Part shown: one piece after another, positions 1 to 10,875 of the stretch
Position numbering within the stretch: position 1 is the stretch's first letter
Layout: the number at the start of each line of letters is the position of its first letter
From: Bondarzewia mesenterica
Taxonomy: Eukaryota; Basidiomycota; Agaricomycetes; Russulales; Bondarzewiaceae
Reading direction: 5' to 3'
NCBI GenBank assembly: GCA_004802705.1
Contig: SGPL01000025.1
Coordinates: forward strand, 53,731-117,730
DNA length: 64,000 bases
The notes under the pieces: generated by a model
The model's database searches: none
What the model saw: the letters and a program-made list of their open reading frames with translations, nothing else
What the model was told of the DNA's origin: nothing
Program-made: the position numbers and the translations under genes

Positions 1-171
1 GCGGATTCTATACCTCCAGTAAGTCAGCCTGGCTTTGTGATAGGTCTTGTCTCGTCTTCAAATGTCCACCTCATGTCTGACCGGCCTGACCTGCTGCACC
101 CCGCTGTGGTCGATAAGGCTTTGTCTGTGAAATTGGAGGTCTGATTTAGTCTCTTCTTTCCGATAACTTGC

Positions 172-284
172 AAGCATGGCAAGGAGGTGCCGCGGACAAT
201 GAGGTCATTCTGTGCGTATCACCTCTCGCACATCCGGCTTTTGTATGCAAGTTGCTGCAAGCGTTGAAAACATCGAGCGGCTAG
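172..284 (+). other. possible 3' terminal exon of a gene entering from the left edge
   Basis: After an acceptor-like AG near position 171, one frame stays open to a TAG at 282-284. It reads like coding sequence (WQGGAADNEVILC followed by VSPLAHPAFVCKLLQAL). The frame starting at base 1 is also open to about 144. No family was recognised and the splice joining the two stretches could not be fixed. If real, the gene starts outside the window. The rest of 285-706 shows nothing beyond a likely promoter for the next gene. Confidence 0.25.
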
Positions 285-706
285 GCATACCCTTCACAGC
301 TCATGCATGACACGGCCACGATTAGGTCTCGATATCAGGGAATGTCGATAGAAGACCGCATCTTCTCTTGTCCTAAGTTCCAGTGTGCGAATGTTCCGCT
401 TTAAAAAAAAAATTACTGTATTGATGGGCTTGGTTTTATACGATGCCCTGTTTGCCTTCCTAAAAGACCAATAAACTTTGCCTTAGAAGTAAGCGCACCT
501 TTGTAGAGGCTACTTGCATTTTCAAATATTTGGGTCTTCGAACCGTCGTGATCGCCGATTGGCTCTCGAGCTTCAGCCACACTGACTGCTTCCGTCGAGT
601 CCAAAGACAGTCGGTCCGCATGAATACGTAGTACCACGATGAGCTTCACGAACATCACTGTGGGTCGCCATCCTTCATATCTTCCTCATCGTGCTGTACA
701 CTTACT

Positions 707-1823
707 ATGATGGGTGCTCAGGATCCCGCGGGCGTACAAGCGCTCCTCGACACTCTTCGAAAGTCTCAGGCATTTGCGGATGCCATCAACTCGAACGGCA
801 ATGCCCCCACTACCTCTGCCTTGGATGCCCCACGCCCTTCAACCTCCACAGCATCTTCACAGTCTGGACCTAGCACCCTAACAAACAGCACGCATTATAC
901 GGCCGTGTCGTCTACGCCTGCACCATCGACGTCTGGCGCGCCCACGGTAGCGGAACTTCTTTCTCAGTTGCAGTCTTCTTCGAGCTTTGCGCCCGCAATA
1001 CCACCCATATCTCGCCCGCAGGAACCCTCTGCCCCACCTGACCTTGCTACTGCCTTTCACGCACCTTCCAGTGCCTCGGCTTCTCACGTTTCTGAACAGC
1101 GCCCTCCAGCCATTGGTGTGTCCACACCCACGCCTCCCGCGCGAACACAAGATGTCCGTCTCTTCTCGTTCCAGCAGTCTCTCCCACATATAACCAAGCT
1201 CGTGGAAGACCGCAAGGTTGTTGATGCGGTGACGTCGGTGAGGATTCCCCCCTTGATTTCCGCGCACACGTGGACGTCGTGCTGAGGTTTTGGGGCGCGC
1301 GGATGGAGATGAAAAAAGAGCAAGAGAAATTGGAGAAGCAACTGTGGGAGGAGAGACTGGCCATCAAGAGGAAGCACGAAGAGAAGGTGAAAGTCGCGCG
1401 GACGAAGTATGTTTGCATGTCTTTTGCTGTGCCCTGCGACGGTCCCTTCCATAACATTTTCAGAGCGCAGATGATAGGAGGATTGACCAAACACGAGGCG
1501 GATGTAAGTCTTGCTTCCGCCATCCATCAATGTCATGGAAGCGCGCTGATTTCCATCAAAATAAGACGATGGCCGCTAGCTTTCGAAAGGAACTGAACAA
1601 GTTCGACCAGGAACGAGCACTTCGAGCCTGGGAGGGACTAATAGCAAAGCAGCAAAATGCACTAGAAGTTCTAGGGGTACCGACCATGTTCGTGACCGAC
1701 AACAAAATGGATACAGAGGCTCGTATCTACTTCGATTCTGTTTGCGACAGCTCTGACGGGCCTTTACAGAAACAGCAGAGAGTGATGCAAGTGCTCGAAG
1801 GCGTGGTTGGGGGTGACAGTTGA
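707..1823 (+). CDS. coiled-coil protein of unknown function
   Basis: The gene is spliced. The first exon starts at two consecutive ATGs (707 and 710) and encodes a Ser/Pro/Ala/Thr-rich disordered stretch with two short LxxL-type helices (QALLDTLRKSQAF and VAELLSQLQ). The next exon carries a charged coiled coil (RMEMKKEQEKLEKQLWEERL and on), and the last, from about 1570 to the TGA at 1821-1823, continues as FRKELNKFDQERALRAWEGL. The junction near 1218-1285 is uncertain because no canonical GT-AG pair keeps the frame cleanly; the second intron, about 1408-1465, is conventional. The coiled coil suggests a structural or adaptor protein, but I do not recognise the family and assign no function. 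Confidence 0.55.
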
Positions 1824-3002
1824 CCGATGCCATACCCATTGCTTGTAAGCAATGAGCGGCGTAGTTGACAGTCTTCGACTTCGACTGTCCTGTGCCCAAC
1901 AGATTCGAATCTTCTTAACCACTTGGATACCCTCGGAGATGAAGGGTGCTATAGAATCACTCGAGTGTACACGTTGGCCAGTATGTATGAATGCAATGAT
2001 CACTTACAAACACGCACGGTACTTAGCAGACGAATGCTTCAGGCGAATGCAAAGCAGAAGGAGGCGCGTATACATAGCGCGGTAAGCGATTGTCGCAATA
2101 TCTTGCAAGCAGTTGGCGATAAGGTTTAAACCAACTAATCGAGATCTGGTCTTGAATCCCTCCTGAATCATAATTAATTAGCAAGCGGTTCCGGGCCGGA
2201 ACCGGGTCCAATTGCCGTATTCGGGATAAGGTGGTTCATCTTTTGGATGAATTTGCCATCGAATTTCACCTTTATCCTCCTTCGCTCTGCACCGAGCTGT
2301 CCAGAGCTCCATGAGATGTAAGTTGTAACCTCTAGTAGCTCCAGCGAGAATTGTCAGGAATGTGGGCCTGAACATGATGCACGACCCACGTTCGAAACGT
2401 TTGGAACGTTTGGAATGCTTCCGACAATAACGCCTTTGGTATGCACTTGAGAATCCAATTCTTGTGCTTAGCCTTACTGTATGCAGCGTAAACCTGGGGA
2501 TCCACTGGATCCGGATCTTCAGTGGGGGGGAGATTTGAGAAGAGCCGCAGGCTTCAGAAAATCGGGGAGAATCTTCCTTGGCCGATGGCGGATGAAGTCT
2601 GTTGGAGTCGTCTCCAGGGTTTGAGATGCGCGCTGCAGGCAGTGGCATGAACATCGTTCTCTACACATAATAGAAGATGTTCGAACGGGTCCACCTATTT
2701 GCTTGTACCTCGGAAGTGAGTGTTGTAACGGGGACAAGATCAGGGTGTAGGTCGGGGAAAGAGAGTTCCGTCGCCCAACGTTCCACTCCGCCCCGGGCCG
2801 TCCCATTTCGAGTAAGAGCCTCCACGCATCTTCTCCAGAGTCTTACTGGCTGCCTACGATCGCGAGATGGACAATATACTTAGCGAGGGAGAGCCGGACG
2901 CTCGTTTCGACTTATTATAATGCCACCACTCCATCTGAATCCCATGGCCTTTTCTCCAAGTTTCCCCCTCCCTTCTCCTCTCCCCTCTCGTCTCAGAGTG
3001 GA
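1824..3002. other. intergenic, no supported gene
   Basis: About 1.2 kb between the coiled-coil gene and the first alpha/beta hydrolase. Open frames on both strands here have no recognisable domain, unbiased composition and no good splice context. The last 60 bases before 3003 are strongly CT-rich, as is usual for the leader before a fungal start codon. Nothing else was identified. Confidence 0.5.
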
Positions 3003-5044
3003 ATGCCTTATGTCGACCTCGTCGCCGACGATGATTATTTTCAGTTGTGGTACACCACCAACACTTTTCTGAACAGTGTCAGCGACTTTCATCCGGACAA
3101 GCCCACGGTCATCATGCTGCACCCCATGGCATTCGACTCCAAATGGCTGCACAACCTGCTGGGCGACCCGCGGCTGAACCATAACTACAACCTTATTGCC
3201 TTTGACGCGCGATACTCGGGGCGGTCGAAGAGCAGGCCGAGCGGCAAGTTGGATCATTGGGTCGAGGCAGCTGATTTGGCATTCGCTTGCCAGGTGAGTA
3301 TCGTCAATAATAATGCGCGCTCTGATTGAGCGAGCTGCGGTTCGGGTTACAGGTGCTCTATCTTCCCCCTGCACATGTATGGGCCGAAGAGTCTTTGGCG
3401 ACCAACGTCGCTCTTCGATTTGCTGCACTGTGTGTGGCCACCGCCTCTTCAAGTTTATTCCGCAGTTCCTGACACCCCCCATAGCTTCCCGGATATGTGC
3501 TTGAGTCTCACATTGGTCACAGTACCACCTCCTACAGAGTAAGCGCCTTGTGTAACCCGGTTCGCGATGTTCGCTGGTTCGAGATGCTGACATCCATTTG
3601 TCCACAGGCTAAAGTCGTATTTCACGTCCTTTGATGAAATGGTCGAGATGTGGAGTTTCGCGGAAGATCTCGATTCGTTTGAGCATGCGGCGATGGAATT
3701 CCTTAATCTCACAGTCGGTTCCGTAAGAAGTTCTCATCATACTATCATCTACGCGTAACCGAATCATCTCATCGCTGTTTTCCAGGATGTCGATCCTGAC
3801 CTGATGGATGATGTATGTCCTTCTGCTTCATCGCACCTGTTATATTCTAACGCACGCTATTTGAAGATCATTGCGTATTGGACGGTCACCTATCCACCTT
3901 TCCGACGCTCCTCTCTCATTAGTCTTGGGAACACACTCATGAATGTTCGTTTTTCTGTGACCTTTGCCGACATGGCCTCGGTATTAACTGGTATGCAGAG
4001 AACGCCACTTACCGGTCAAGAACTAGGTGCGATCAAGCAACCCGTCCTCATCGTCCATGTGCGCTTTCAAATGTATTTGATGTATGTGCTGTCGTTAATT
4101 TGACTTTGGCAGGGAGAGAAAAATGAATTGCATCCACTCAAGTACGCCGAACGCCTGGTATTGGATCTGGTCAACGTGGAAGGCGGTGCGACTCTTTATA
4201 CTGTAAGAGGTGAATGAAATGCTTCTGAAGGTGAGATGAAATACGCTGACATGTCTCTCACCGCTCTGCAGGGTCTCATGGCTATCTCAGCCTGCTCCCT
4301 AGCTGTGCCTCAATTATCAATCAAGTTTTCTTCAAGTTCTTGTCGCGTTTGCCCCATGCCCCATCGGGCCTCCAAAAGCCGTTGTTCCCCGTTGCAGAAC
4401 GAATGACTGCCGCGCTGCAAACTCTGGCCGATCTGACAAATGATCTGACAATAGTCGAGCGCAATCCAATGTCATCCATGTCGTTTTCGCTTGTGCCGCC
4501 AGACGTGCAGAAGTACCAAGCCGATGCGCTGCAGCACTATAATGCAGGCCAAAACAAAGCATTTTCTCCTTTAGGCTCCGATGGTCGCCCCATCCGCAAG
4601 TAAGTTTTTCAAATTATCCAGCTGATGATCATCCTCTGATGGTCCGGTCGGGGCAGGTATTCAGAGCGCAGAGAAGATCATTGGTTTCACGGTGACCACG
4701 ACGGGATGTCCTACGCCGGTGAGCAATCTGTTCACCGTCTTCGATCCAATCAGAATACTGACTTGTCCTTGTCCTTCTGCTGTTTCGTACCAGGCGAGGC
4801 ACACGGACTCAAACTGCATATGCATCCATCTCTGCATCATAGGCCCGTGGCCCCACCAAATTCGAGTCCAGGGACGAATCACCGAGGAAACACGGAGCCG
4901 GCGTCGATGGAGATGATCCAGGATAGCAGAGCGCGGCGCACGATGCTCAACCCCCGGACGGTGGACCAGTTCGTGATCAAGGGCTCGATGCTCAAGATGG
5001 TCACGGCCTCGGCGAGCATGCCGATGACGAGGTTGCTGGGATGA
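3003..5044 (+). CDS. alpha/beta hydrolase, tandem copy 1
   Basis: This is a multi-exon gene starting MPYVDLVADDDYFQLWY after a CT-rich leader and ending in TGA at 5042-5044. In order it shows the first strand and oxyanion region (PTVIMLHPMAFDSKWL), NYNLIAFDARYSGRS, a nucleophile-elbow region after the first intron (HVWAEESLATNVALR), a cap segment, a late strand with acid (KQPVLIVHGEKNELHP), and GSHGYLSLLPS, which carries a candidate catalytic His. The nucleophile motif is not a canonical GxSxG: the flanking glycines are replaced (EESLA). A C-terminal extension after the fold ends in a basic tail. The family contains esterases and C-C hydrolases of small-molecule metabolism, so the substrate cannot be read from sequence. 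A close paralog follows in the same orientation at 6039-8074. Confidence 0.8.
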
Positions 5045-6038
5045 GCACCCGTCGGGGTGTGCCTTGTGTCGATGCAGGACGTCGACGCACACCCAAACGA
5101 AGTTCTCGGCCGCCGCCTCCTCGAGGGAGAGATTTCCGATTATCTGATTGCTCACTTCTTATTGTTATCTTTATCACGTCCTTGCTCTGTTTTGATCCCA
5201 TTTTTCAGTTTTGATTCCATTCTTCTGGCGCCGAGGGGACTGTCTCGGCGGCGCCCGGGATCATTCCATTATAGCGCGAAGATCTGCTCTGTACTTATTT
5301 GGTGCCACGAGGGCAGGGCCGTGCGGGACTCGGTGGTCGTCCCAAGTGCTTTGGTATTGGATGGGAGTCGGTCGTTCGCCCCCGTGTGTATATATAGGCT
5401 TCATGTATCGAGTTGTATCTGATATATATTTTATTGGCCACCAAGCCGGTAGAGCGCTCACTGAACGTCAACGAGCAAACATTCAATGCAGACGGCGGCG
5501 AAGTTGATGGATCCACCGTCCGATAGTCGCAGCTGAAGCGCGACCGGATGTTGTAACGGATAGACTGCCATAATGGGCCGGCCAGGTGATTTCTGATCCC
5601 GGCAATTCGAAAATTGAAAGTCGTCGATCGCTGCAAAGAAAGCTGAGGAAGTGTTGGGGGAGATATTGGAAGGGGGAGAGGAATGATATTAAGGGGGAGC
5701 TTGCAGCTACTCGTCCACAGAAGCCTGAAATGGGGGATTCGATCAGGGAGAAGGAGCGCTGTTTGTCGGAGTGTATTCATATCATGCTGGCTGCCCTTGA
5801 GCCTTCGGCTTTTTAGGCGAAATAGACGATGCCTTCTCAACCGCCCTCGACTTTGTTATATGTAATCCCATCGCTTCCTTGCTTTTCTTTCTCTCTCCCC
5901 CTCATTTCTATCTCATTTTCCTCCACCTTGGTCTTTACCCCCGTCAATTTCACTCGGCCGGTTTCGCTCTCGGCTGCTATCTCTCTCTCTTCTTGCTATT
6001 CCATGCCTTGTTAGTTGAATCCCCCTCCTCACCACCCA
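5045..6038. other. intergenic between the tandem hydrolases
   Basis: About 1 kb that should hold the 3' UTR of copy 1 and the promoter of copy 2. It includes a TATA-like tract near 5390-5430 and a strongly pyrimidine-rich leader from about 5870 to 6000. I saw no gene, tRNA or repeat. Confidence 0.45.
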
Positions 6039-8074
6039 ATGCCCTACGTCGACCTTCCGTACGGAGAGGACTATGCGTCCCTGTGGTATGTGACCAACTC
6101 TGCTACGGGCACCGTTGGCGGCTTCAACCCCGACAAGCCCACCGTCATCATGCTCCATCCCATTTTCCTCGACTCGACGTGGTTGTATGCGCAATTCGAG
6201 GACCCTCGCCTCCATGAGAACTTCAACATCATAGCCTTCGACGCGCGATGTGCCGGCAGGACTGTTTCTCGCCCTAATGGAAAGCACGACCATTGGACGG
6301 ATGCTGCGGATGTAGCATTCGCGTGTCAGGTGTGTGTGCCAGCAGTCATTTTTCTGCCGATAGGTTGTTGCACCCCATGTCGCGTCCCCTTACCCTGTCA
6401 TGCTCTGCGCAGACTCTATGGCTTCCACCAGCTCACATCTGGGCCAGCGAGTCGTTCGGGACGAATGCTGCCCTCCGTCTTGCCGCGCTGTACGTGTCGT
6501 GTTTCTCGTTCTCTGTGGTCCAGTCTTGACTCGTCCACAGCTTCCCTGAGATGTGTCTTAGCATCACATTGCTCACCGTGCCCTCACCAACTGAGTACGT
6601 CTCTGCATCTGTCACGAACCAACATGGCAGGCAACTCACGAGCGGCGTCTTTACGCCCAATAGACTCAGAGTGTATTTCCACCGGTTCGAAGAGATCCTC
6701 CAAATGTGGAGCACCGCCCCGGATCTAGACACCCTTGAACATGCATTGATGGAGGTTGTTACCCTTCTGCTTGGGCCGGTAGGTGACATTATTGAATCGT
6801 CCAAACGGTGGCCACTTCAAGCTTACCAGCCGTTCGCTCTTAGGATATTCACGTGGATTTAATGGACGATGTAGGTTATACACCCACCAGCTGTTCTTAT
6901 TGCTCTCCTCTAACCAACTTACCAGCTTGTCGCGTACTTTCAAATGAAGTACCCACCTTTCCGACGATCCAATATCGCACAGTTGGCGAATCTCATTATG
7001 AACGTAAGTGGTCCCCGCGTTCCCGACGCGTTGCTTCTTTGCGTTGACGGCTCTTAACTCACTGTCCTTCTTCCGGTTGCAAAGAGGACGGCATTATCCG
7101 CAAAAGAACTCGCTGCTGTCACGCAGCCAGTTCTTCTAGTCCATGTACGTCACTTCGGGTCTTGCCGACTGTTTTGCAGTCAAGCTGATAAGCTTTACTT
7201 TTCAGGGAGATAAAAACGAGATTCACCCACTCGAGTATGCTGAGCGAATGAAAGCTGAGCTCGTCAATGCACACGATGGCGCGAAGCTTTACGTGATGAA
7301 AGGTTCACATTCCGAGTTCACTCGCTTGAAAGACTGACATTCATCTATTCAAACTCATAGGCGCGCAAGGCTACCTCAATGTCGTCCCGAGTTGTGCTTC
7401 TCTGGCCAACCAAGTCTTCTTCAAGTTCTTGTGTCGACAACCACCTGCACGCTCAGACCTACGCCCACCTTCACAAGCGATGTATAGCCGCATGGAGCGT
7501 GCCCTCGGCCGACTTGCAGAGTTCGCGGGAGATGCCACGATCGCGGAGCGCGACCCCCTCTCGTCCATGTCCTTTTCCCGCGTTACCCCTGATGTTGAAA
7601 AATCACAGATGGCACACATCATGACGAACGCGAAGGGACAGCTACGGGCACTCTCTCCGCTGGGCGCGGACGGACGACCAATGCGGAAGTGCGTCCGATT
7701 ACTCGATTCGACTCACTCCTGCCTACGAGCGTCTGACGATCACACGCGGCTTGGGTTGATGTTTCTTTAGGTACTCTGAACGACGGCACGACCACTGGTT
7801 CCAAGGCGATCGTGACGGTATCTCCCATGCGTCGAGCAGCCACTACGAGCGCATAGCCTTCCATCGCGAGACGATGCCCATCGGCGCGCCGATGCTCGAG
7901 GGCCCGAGCAAGGAGCTCGTCACGCACGACGTGATTCACGACAACGCCATCCGTCGCCCGGCGTACAACGGCGTGAACCCAAATGCAGTCGAGAAGCTCG
8001 TCATCAAGGGCGCCAGCATGTCCAGGGTCGCCGCCGCGACTAACCTGCCGATCGGGAGGCTATTCAGTTCTTAG
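6039..8074 (+). CDS. alpha/beta hydrolase, tandem copy 2
   Basis: The gene starts MPYVDLPYGEDYASLWY and ends TAG at 8072-8074. It is collinear with copy 1 over its whole length: PTVIMLHPIFLDSTWL, NFNIIAFDARCAGRT, HIWASESFGTNAALRL, LLVHGDKNEIHPLEYAERM and a similar C-terminal extension (LSPLGADGRP). The nucleophile region SESFG keeps the second glycine that copy 1 lacks. At the position of the candidate catalytic His of copy 1 (GSHGYLS), correct splicing gives GAQGYLN, so His is replaced by Gln. Copy 2 may therefore be catalytically altered, or another His may serve. The intron positions that can be compared match those of copy 1, as expected for a tandem duplication. Confidence 0.8.
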
Positions 8075-8942
8075 CGTTGTGTTATAATGCACGGATAACT
8101 GGTGGGCAGGACGGACGTGTCCATCCCCTGTGCTGTGTCCGTCGCGCCCCAGGTACATATGATCATGTCCCGTCGCTGGTCGTCGTCGGTCGGCCTCCCG
8201 TGATGCGAGGTTCTGTATAGAGCATCCCAGCTCTCTGTATATAGGACGCGCGGGCGCACAAAACCCTCTGGGTGAGGGAGATCTTCATCGTGTGTCTCCT
8301 CCTCTGGTTGAGGGCGTCGGGTACGACGTGTTTGGGTTATCTATGCAAACTGATCTTAGACTGGTACTGCACATATAATGACCCCATGTAGTGTAATATA
8401 TCTCCAGAGCTTCCTTTTTATCATAGTCTATCTTGTTCGGGTCTGTCAGGTTTCCCTCTCCTATTTTGTTTTCCTTACTTACAATCTAGCTGGTGCTCGT
8501 TTGTCTCGTGCGCTGGTGAATGAAATTAACTTTGGAACATCGGAAGTTCAGCTTTTGGGCTCCTCATTTTGAGACATGAATCAGCGCTCAGTCGTGGTTG
8601 TTCGACAAGATGTCGGTCCGGAGTCCGGACACAGATCCAATGTGTTTAAACATTTGAATTTTTAAAGTTTGTATACCATCTTAGCTTGTGGCATCGCAAA
8701 ATTACAAGAGGGTGTCTATAGGCGCAAAGAACGTTCTAAGCAAGATAACAGTGCAGGAAAAACGAATGTCAGTCGTACGGAGCCCCTCAAACTTGGTTTT
8801 ATGTACGGATGTATACCACGTCACCGGCGGAAACCAAACAGAAAAAACGATAGACGTAGACCACCAACTTGCTTGCTCGAGCGCCCAGATACACAGGACG
8901 TCGACTGGGCTAGAGCGCAGCAGGCCTAGCGCATGCGTCGCC
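8075..8942. other. convergent intergenic region
   Basis: About 870 bp between the 3' ends of the second hydrolase and UXS1. The sequence is AT-rich from 8340 to 8700 and contains short open frames without coding character. I saw no gene or repeat. Confidence 0.5.
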
Positions 8943-10661
8943 TTACAAGCTGCCCTCGGCCATCTTGGCCTTGTAGTACCTCACCATCTCCTCGAGGCCC
9001 ATGCGGACGGTCCAGCGGGGTTGCCAATCGAGGGACGCCTTGGCCCTGGACGTGTCGGGGCGGCGCTTCTGGGGGTCGTCGGTGGGTATGGGCCGGTATA
9101 CGACTTGCGAGCGGCGCTCGGGCTTGACGCCGTCCTCAGCCTTGACTTTCTCGACGATGTCGCGGACGAGCTCCGCAAACTCGCCGATCGTGAACTCGTC
9201 GCCGTTGCCAATGTTGACGGGCCGCGTCTCGGGCGAGTTCATGAGCGCGATGAGCCCGTCGATGAGGTCGTGGATGTACTGGAAGGAGCGCGTCTGCTTG
9301 CCGTCGCCGTACACCGTGATATCTTCGCCGCGCAGCGCTTGCACGATGAAGTTGGACACGACACGCCCGTCGTAGGGGTTCACTGTATAAAAACATTAGG
9401 CTGAGACGCGGAACAGATGAGAAATGGCAGCGTTCGTATACGTACTGCGTGGGCCTGTGACATGCGGGACGGTTAGTGCACGGATGCCGCGAGGGAAAAA
9501 AGTGCCGTACCATAGGTGTTGAAAATACGGGCAACACGAACATCAACACCATCTTGACGGTGGAAACCATAAGTCAGTGTTTCGGCAACACGCTTGCCTT
9601 CATCGTAGCATGCACGAGGTCCGATAGGATTAACGTGTCCCCAACTGATTGCGCGTCAATACGGCGAAAGAGAATCTCCTAATTGGATTTTTACTCACTA
9701 GTCCTCGTGCTGAGGGTGGACTTCCGGATCTCCGTACACCTCTTAAGGGTTTAAAGGTCATTTTCGGCCAATGTATATGCAAGGAACTAATCATACCCGA
9801 TGTACTAGTGATGAGGAAGCGCGCCTTCGTGCGCTTAGCGAGGCCCAGCATGTTGAGAGTACCCATGAACGACGTCTTGATAGTCTTCACGGCATTGAAT
9901 TGGTAGTGAGGAGGAGAGGCAGGGCAAGCAAGATGGTATATTTCTGTTGACAGAAGTAATCATGACCATGATGAACAGCTGGCAAGAATATTTGAGAGTA
10001 ACGTACGATCGCATTCGATCATGAAAGGCTCGACAACATCGTGACGGACCATCTCGAAGTTGGGGTGGCCGACCCAATGGCTAAGACTGGTTTTCGAGCC
10101 CGTGAAGAAATTGTCGAGGACAGTGACTTCATGGCCAAGCAGCATGAGACGATCAACAAGGTGAGAGCCGACGAAGCCAGCACCTCCGGTGACGAGGATG
10201 CGCTTGCGGTTGGATGGCGGGAGCAGCTTGACTGGCGGGAAGCGGGAAAGAGTGGTATAGGAGATGGAATGAGTATCCGGGTGGAAGATGGACTTTGACT
10301 GGTACGCAGAATAGCCCTGAGTGAAGCGGGCATGCTCCTCCTCCTCCTTGGTGTCAATTTCCGAGGCATCCTTGTTGGTTGCGGTAATGACATAGTGGGG
10401 GCGAAGATAGAGGGCTCGAACGACTTCGAGGGGGACTTCACAGTCGAAGCCGAAGCGCTGGAAGCCGACCGAGGTGATTTCCTCGCCGTTCTTATCTACG
10501 GTGTGGATCTAGGTGGAACAGCGCAACTCAATGAATATTAAATGGACGACCCCTCTGTTCAAAGCGTGTCATATCCGCACAAGTCGCGAATGCGATCGAC
10601 GGAGACGAAGAAAAGAACAAAGAGGGAGGATACTCACCGCTTCGACGTTTGAAGAGGCCAT
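8943..10661 (-). CDS. UXS1: UDP-glucuronic acid decarboxylase (UDP-xylose synthase)
   Basis: This extended-SDR enzyme converts UDP-glucuronate to UDP-xylose, used in fungal glycans. Exons on the minus strand: 10638-10661, 10007-10508, 9797-9943, 9699-9741, 9511-9644, 9446-9454 and 8943-9382, giving 432 residues. All junctions are GT-AG and keep the frame. Motifs: the NAD-binding [34 protein letters not shown], the STSEVYGDP strand, the catalytic YxxxK in YDEGKRVAE, and NTYGPRM followed by [12 protein letters not shown]. The sixth exon is only 9 nt and completes the Gly-Pro-Arg-Met part of the YGPRM motif. The N-terminal extension before the Rossmann fold is short and shows no clear membrane anchor. 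The gene diverges from bystin with 214 bp between start codons. Confidence 0.93.
9446..9454 (-). other. UXS1: 9-nt microexon of UXS1
   Basis: The minus-strand bases GCCCACGCA are flanked by a cag acceptor and a gtacgt donor. Together with the G left by the previous exon and the TG that opens the next, they encode Gly-Pro-Arg-Met in the conserved NTYGPRM motif. Skipping the exon keeps the frame but deletes three residues of the motif, so its inclusion is well supported. Confidence 0.85.
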
Positions 10662-10875
10662 TCTGAAAAGGGCGTCTGCTGAGATGGAGGGGGCGATTGA
10701 GGGAGGGGTCATTTCTATTTATTTGAACGCAGGAGGGGCTCAATGGAACGATACAAGCTCAGCGCTCAGGAGTGATTTTCAATTTGATCTGTCCCCGAAG
10801 TCCTAACCCTGGCGCGGAATCGCGCTCCATCCGACGCCAACTCTTTTTTCCTCCTCCCTCATTCTCGTATTGGCA
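10662..10875. promoter_or_regulatory. shared divergent promoter of UXS1 and bystin
   Basis: Only 214 bp separate the two start codons, which point away from each other, so both 5' UTRs and promoters must lie here. The side facing bystin is CT-rich. No TATA box is evident. Confidence 0.5.

Noticed and set aside
2178..2654. Minus-strand frame of 158 codons in the intergenic region before the hydrolases
   Set aside because: Composition is not protein-like and no intron or domain signal was found.
8688..9404. 238-codon plus-strand frame
   Set aside because: It lies antisense to the last exon of UXS1 and has no domain; it is a shadow of GC-rich coding sequence.
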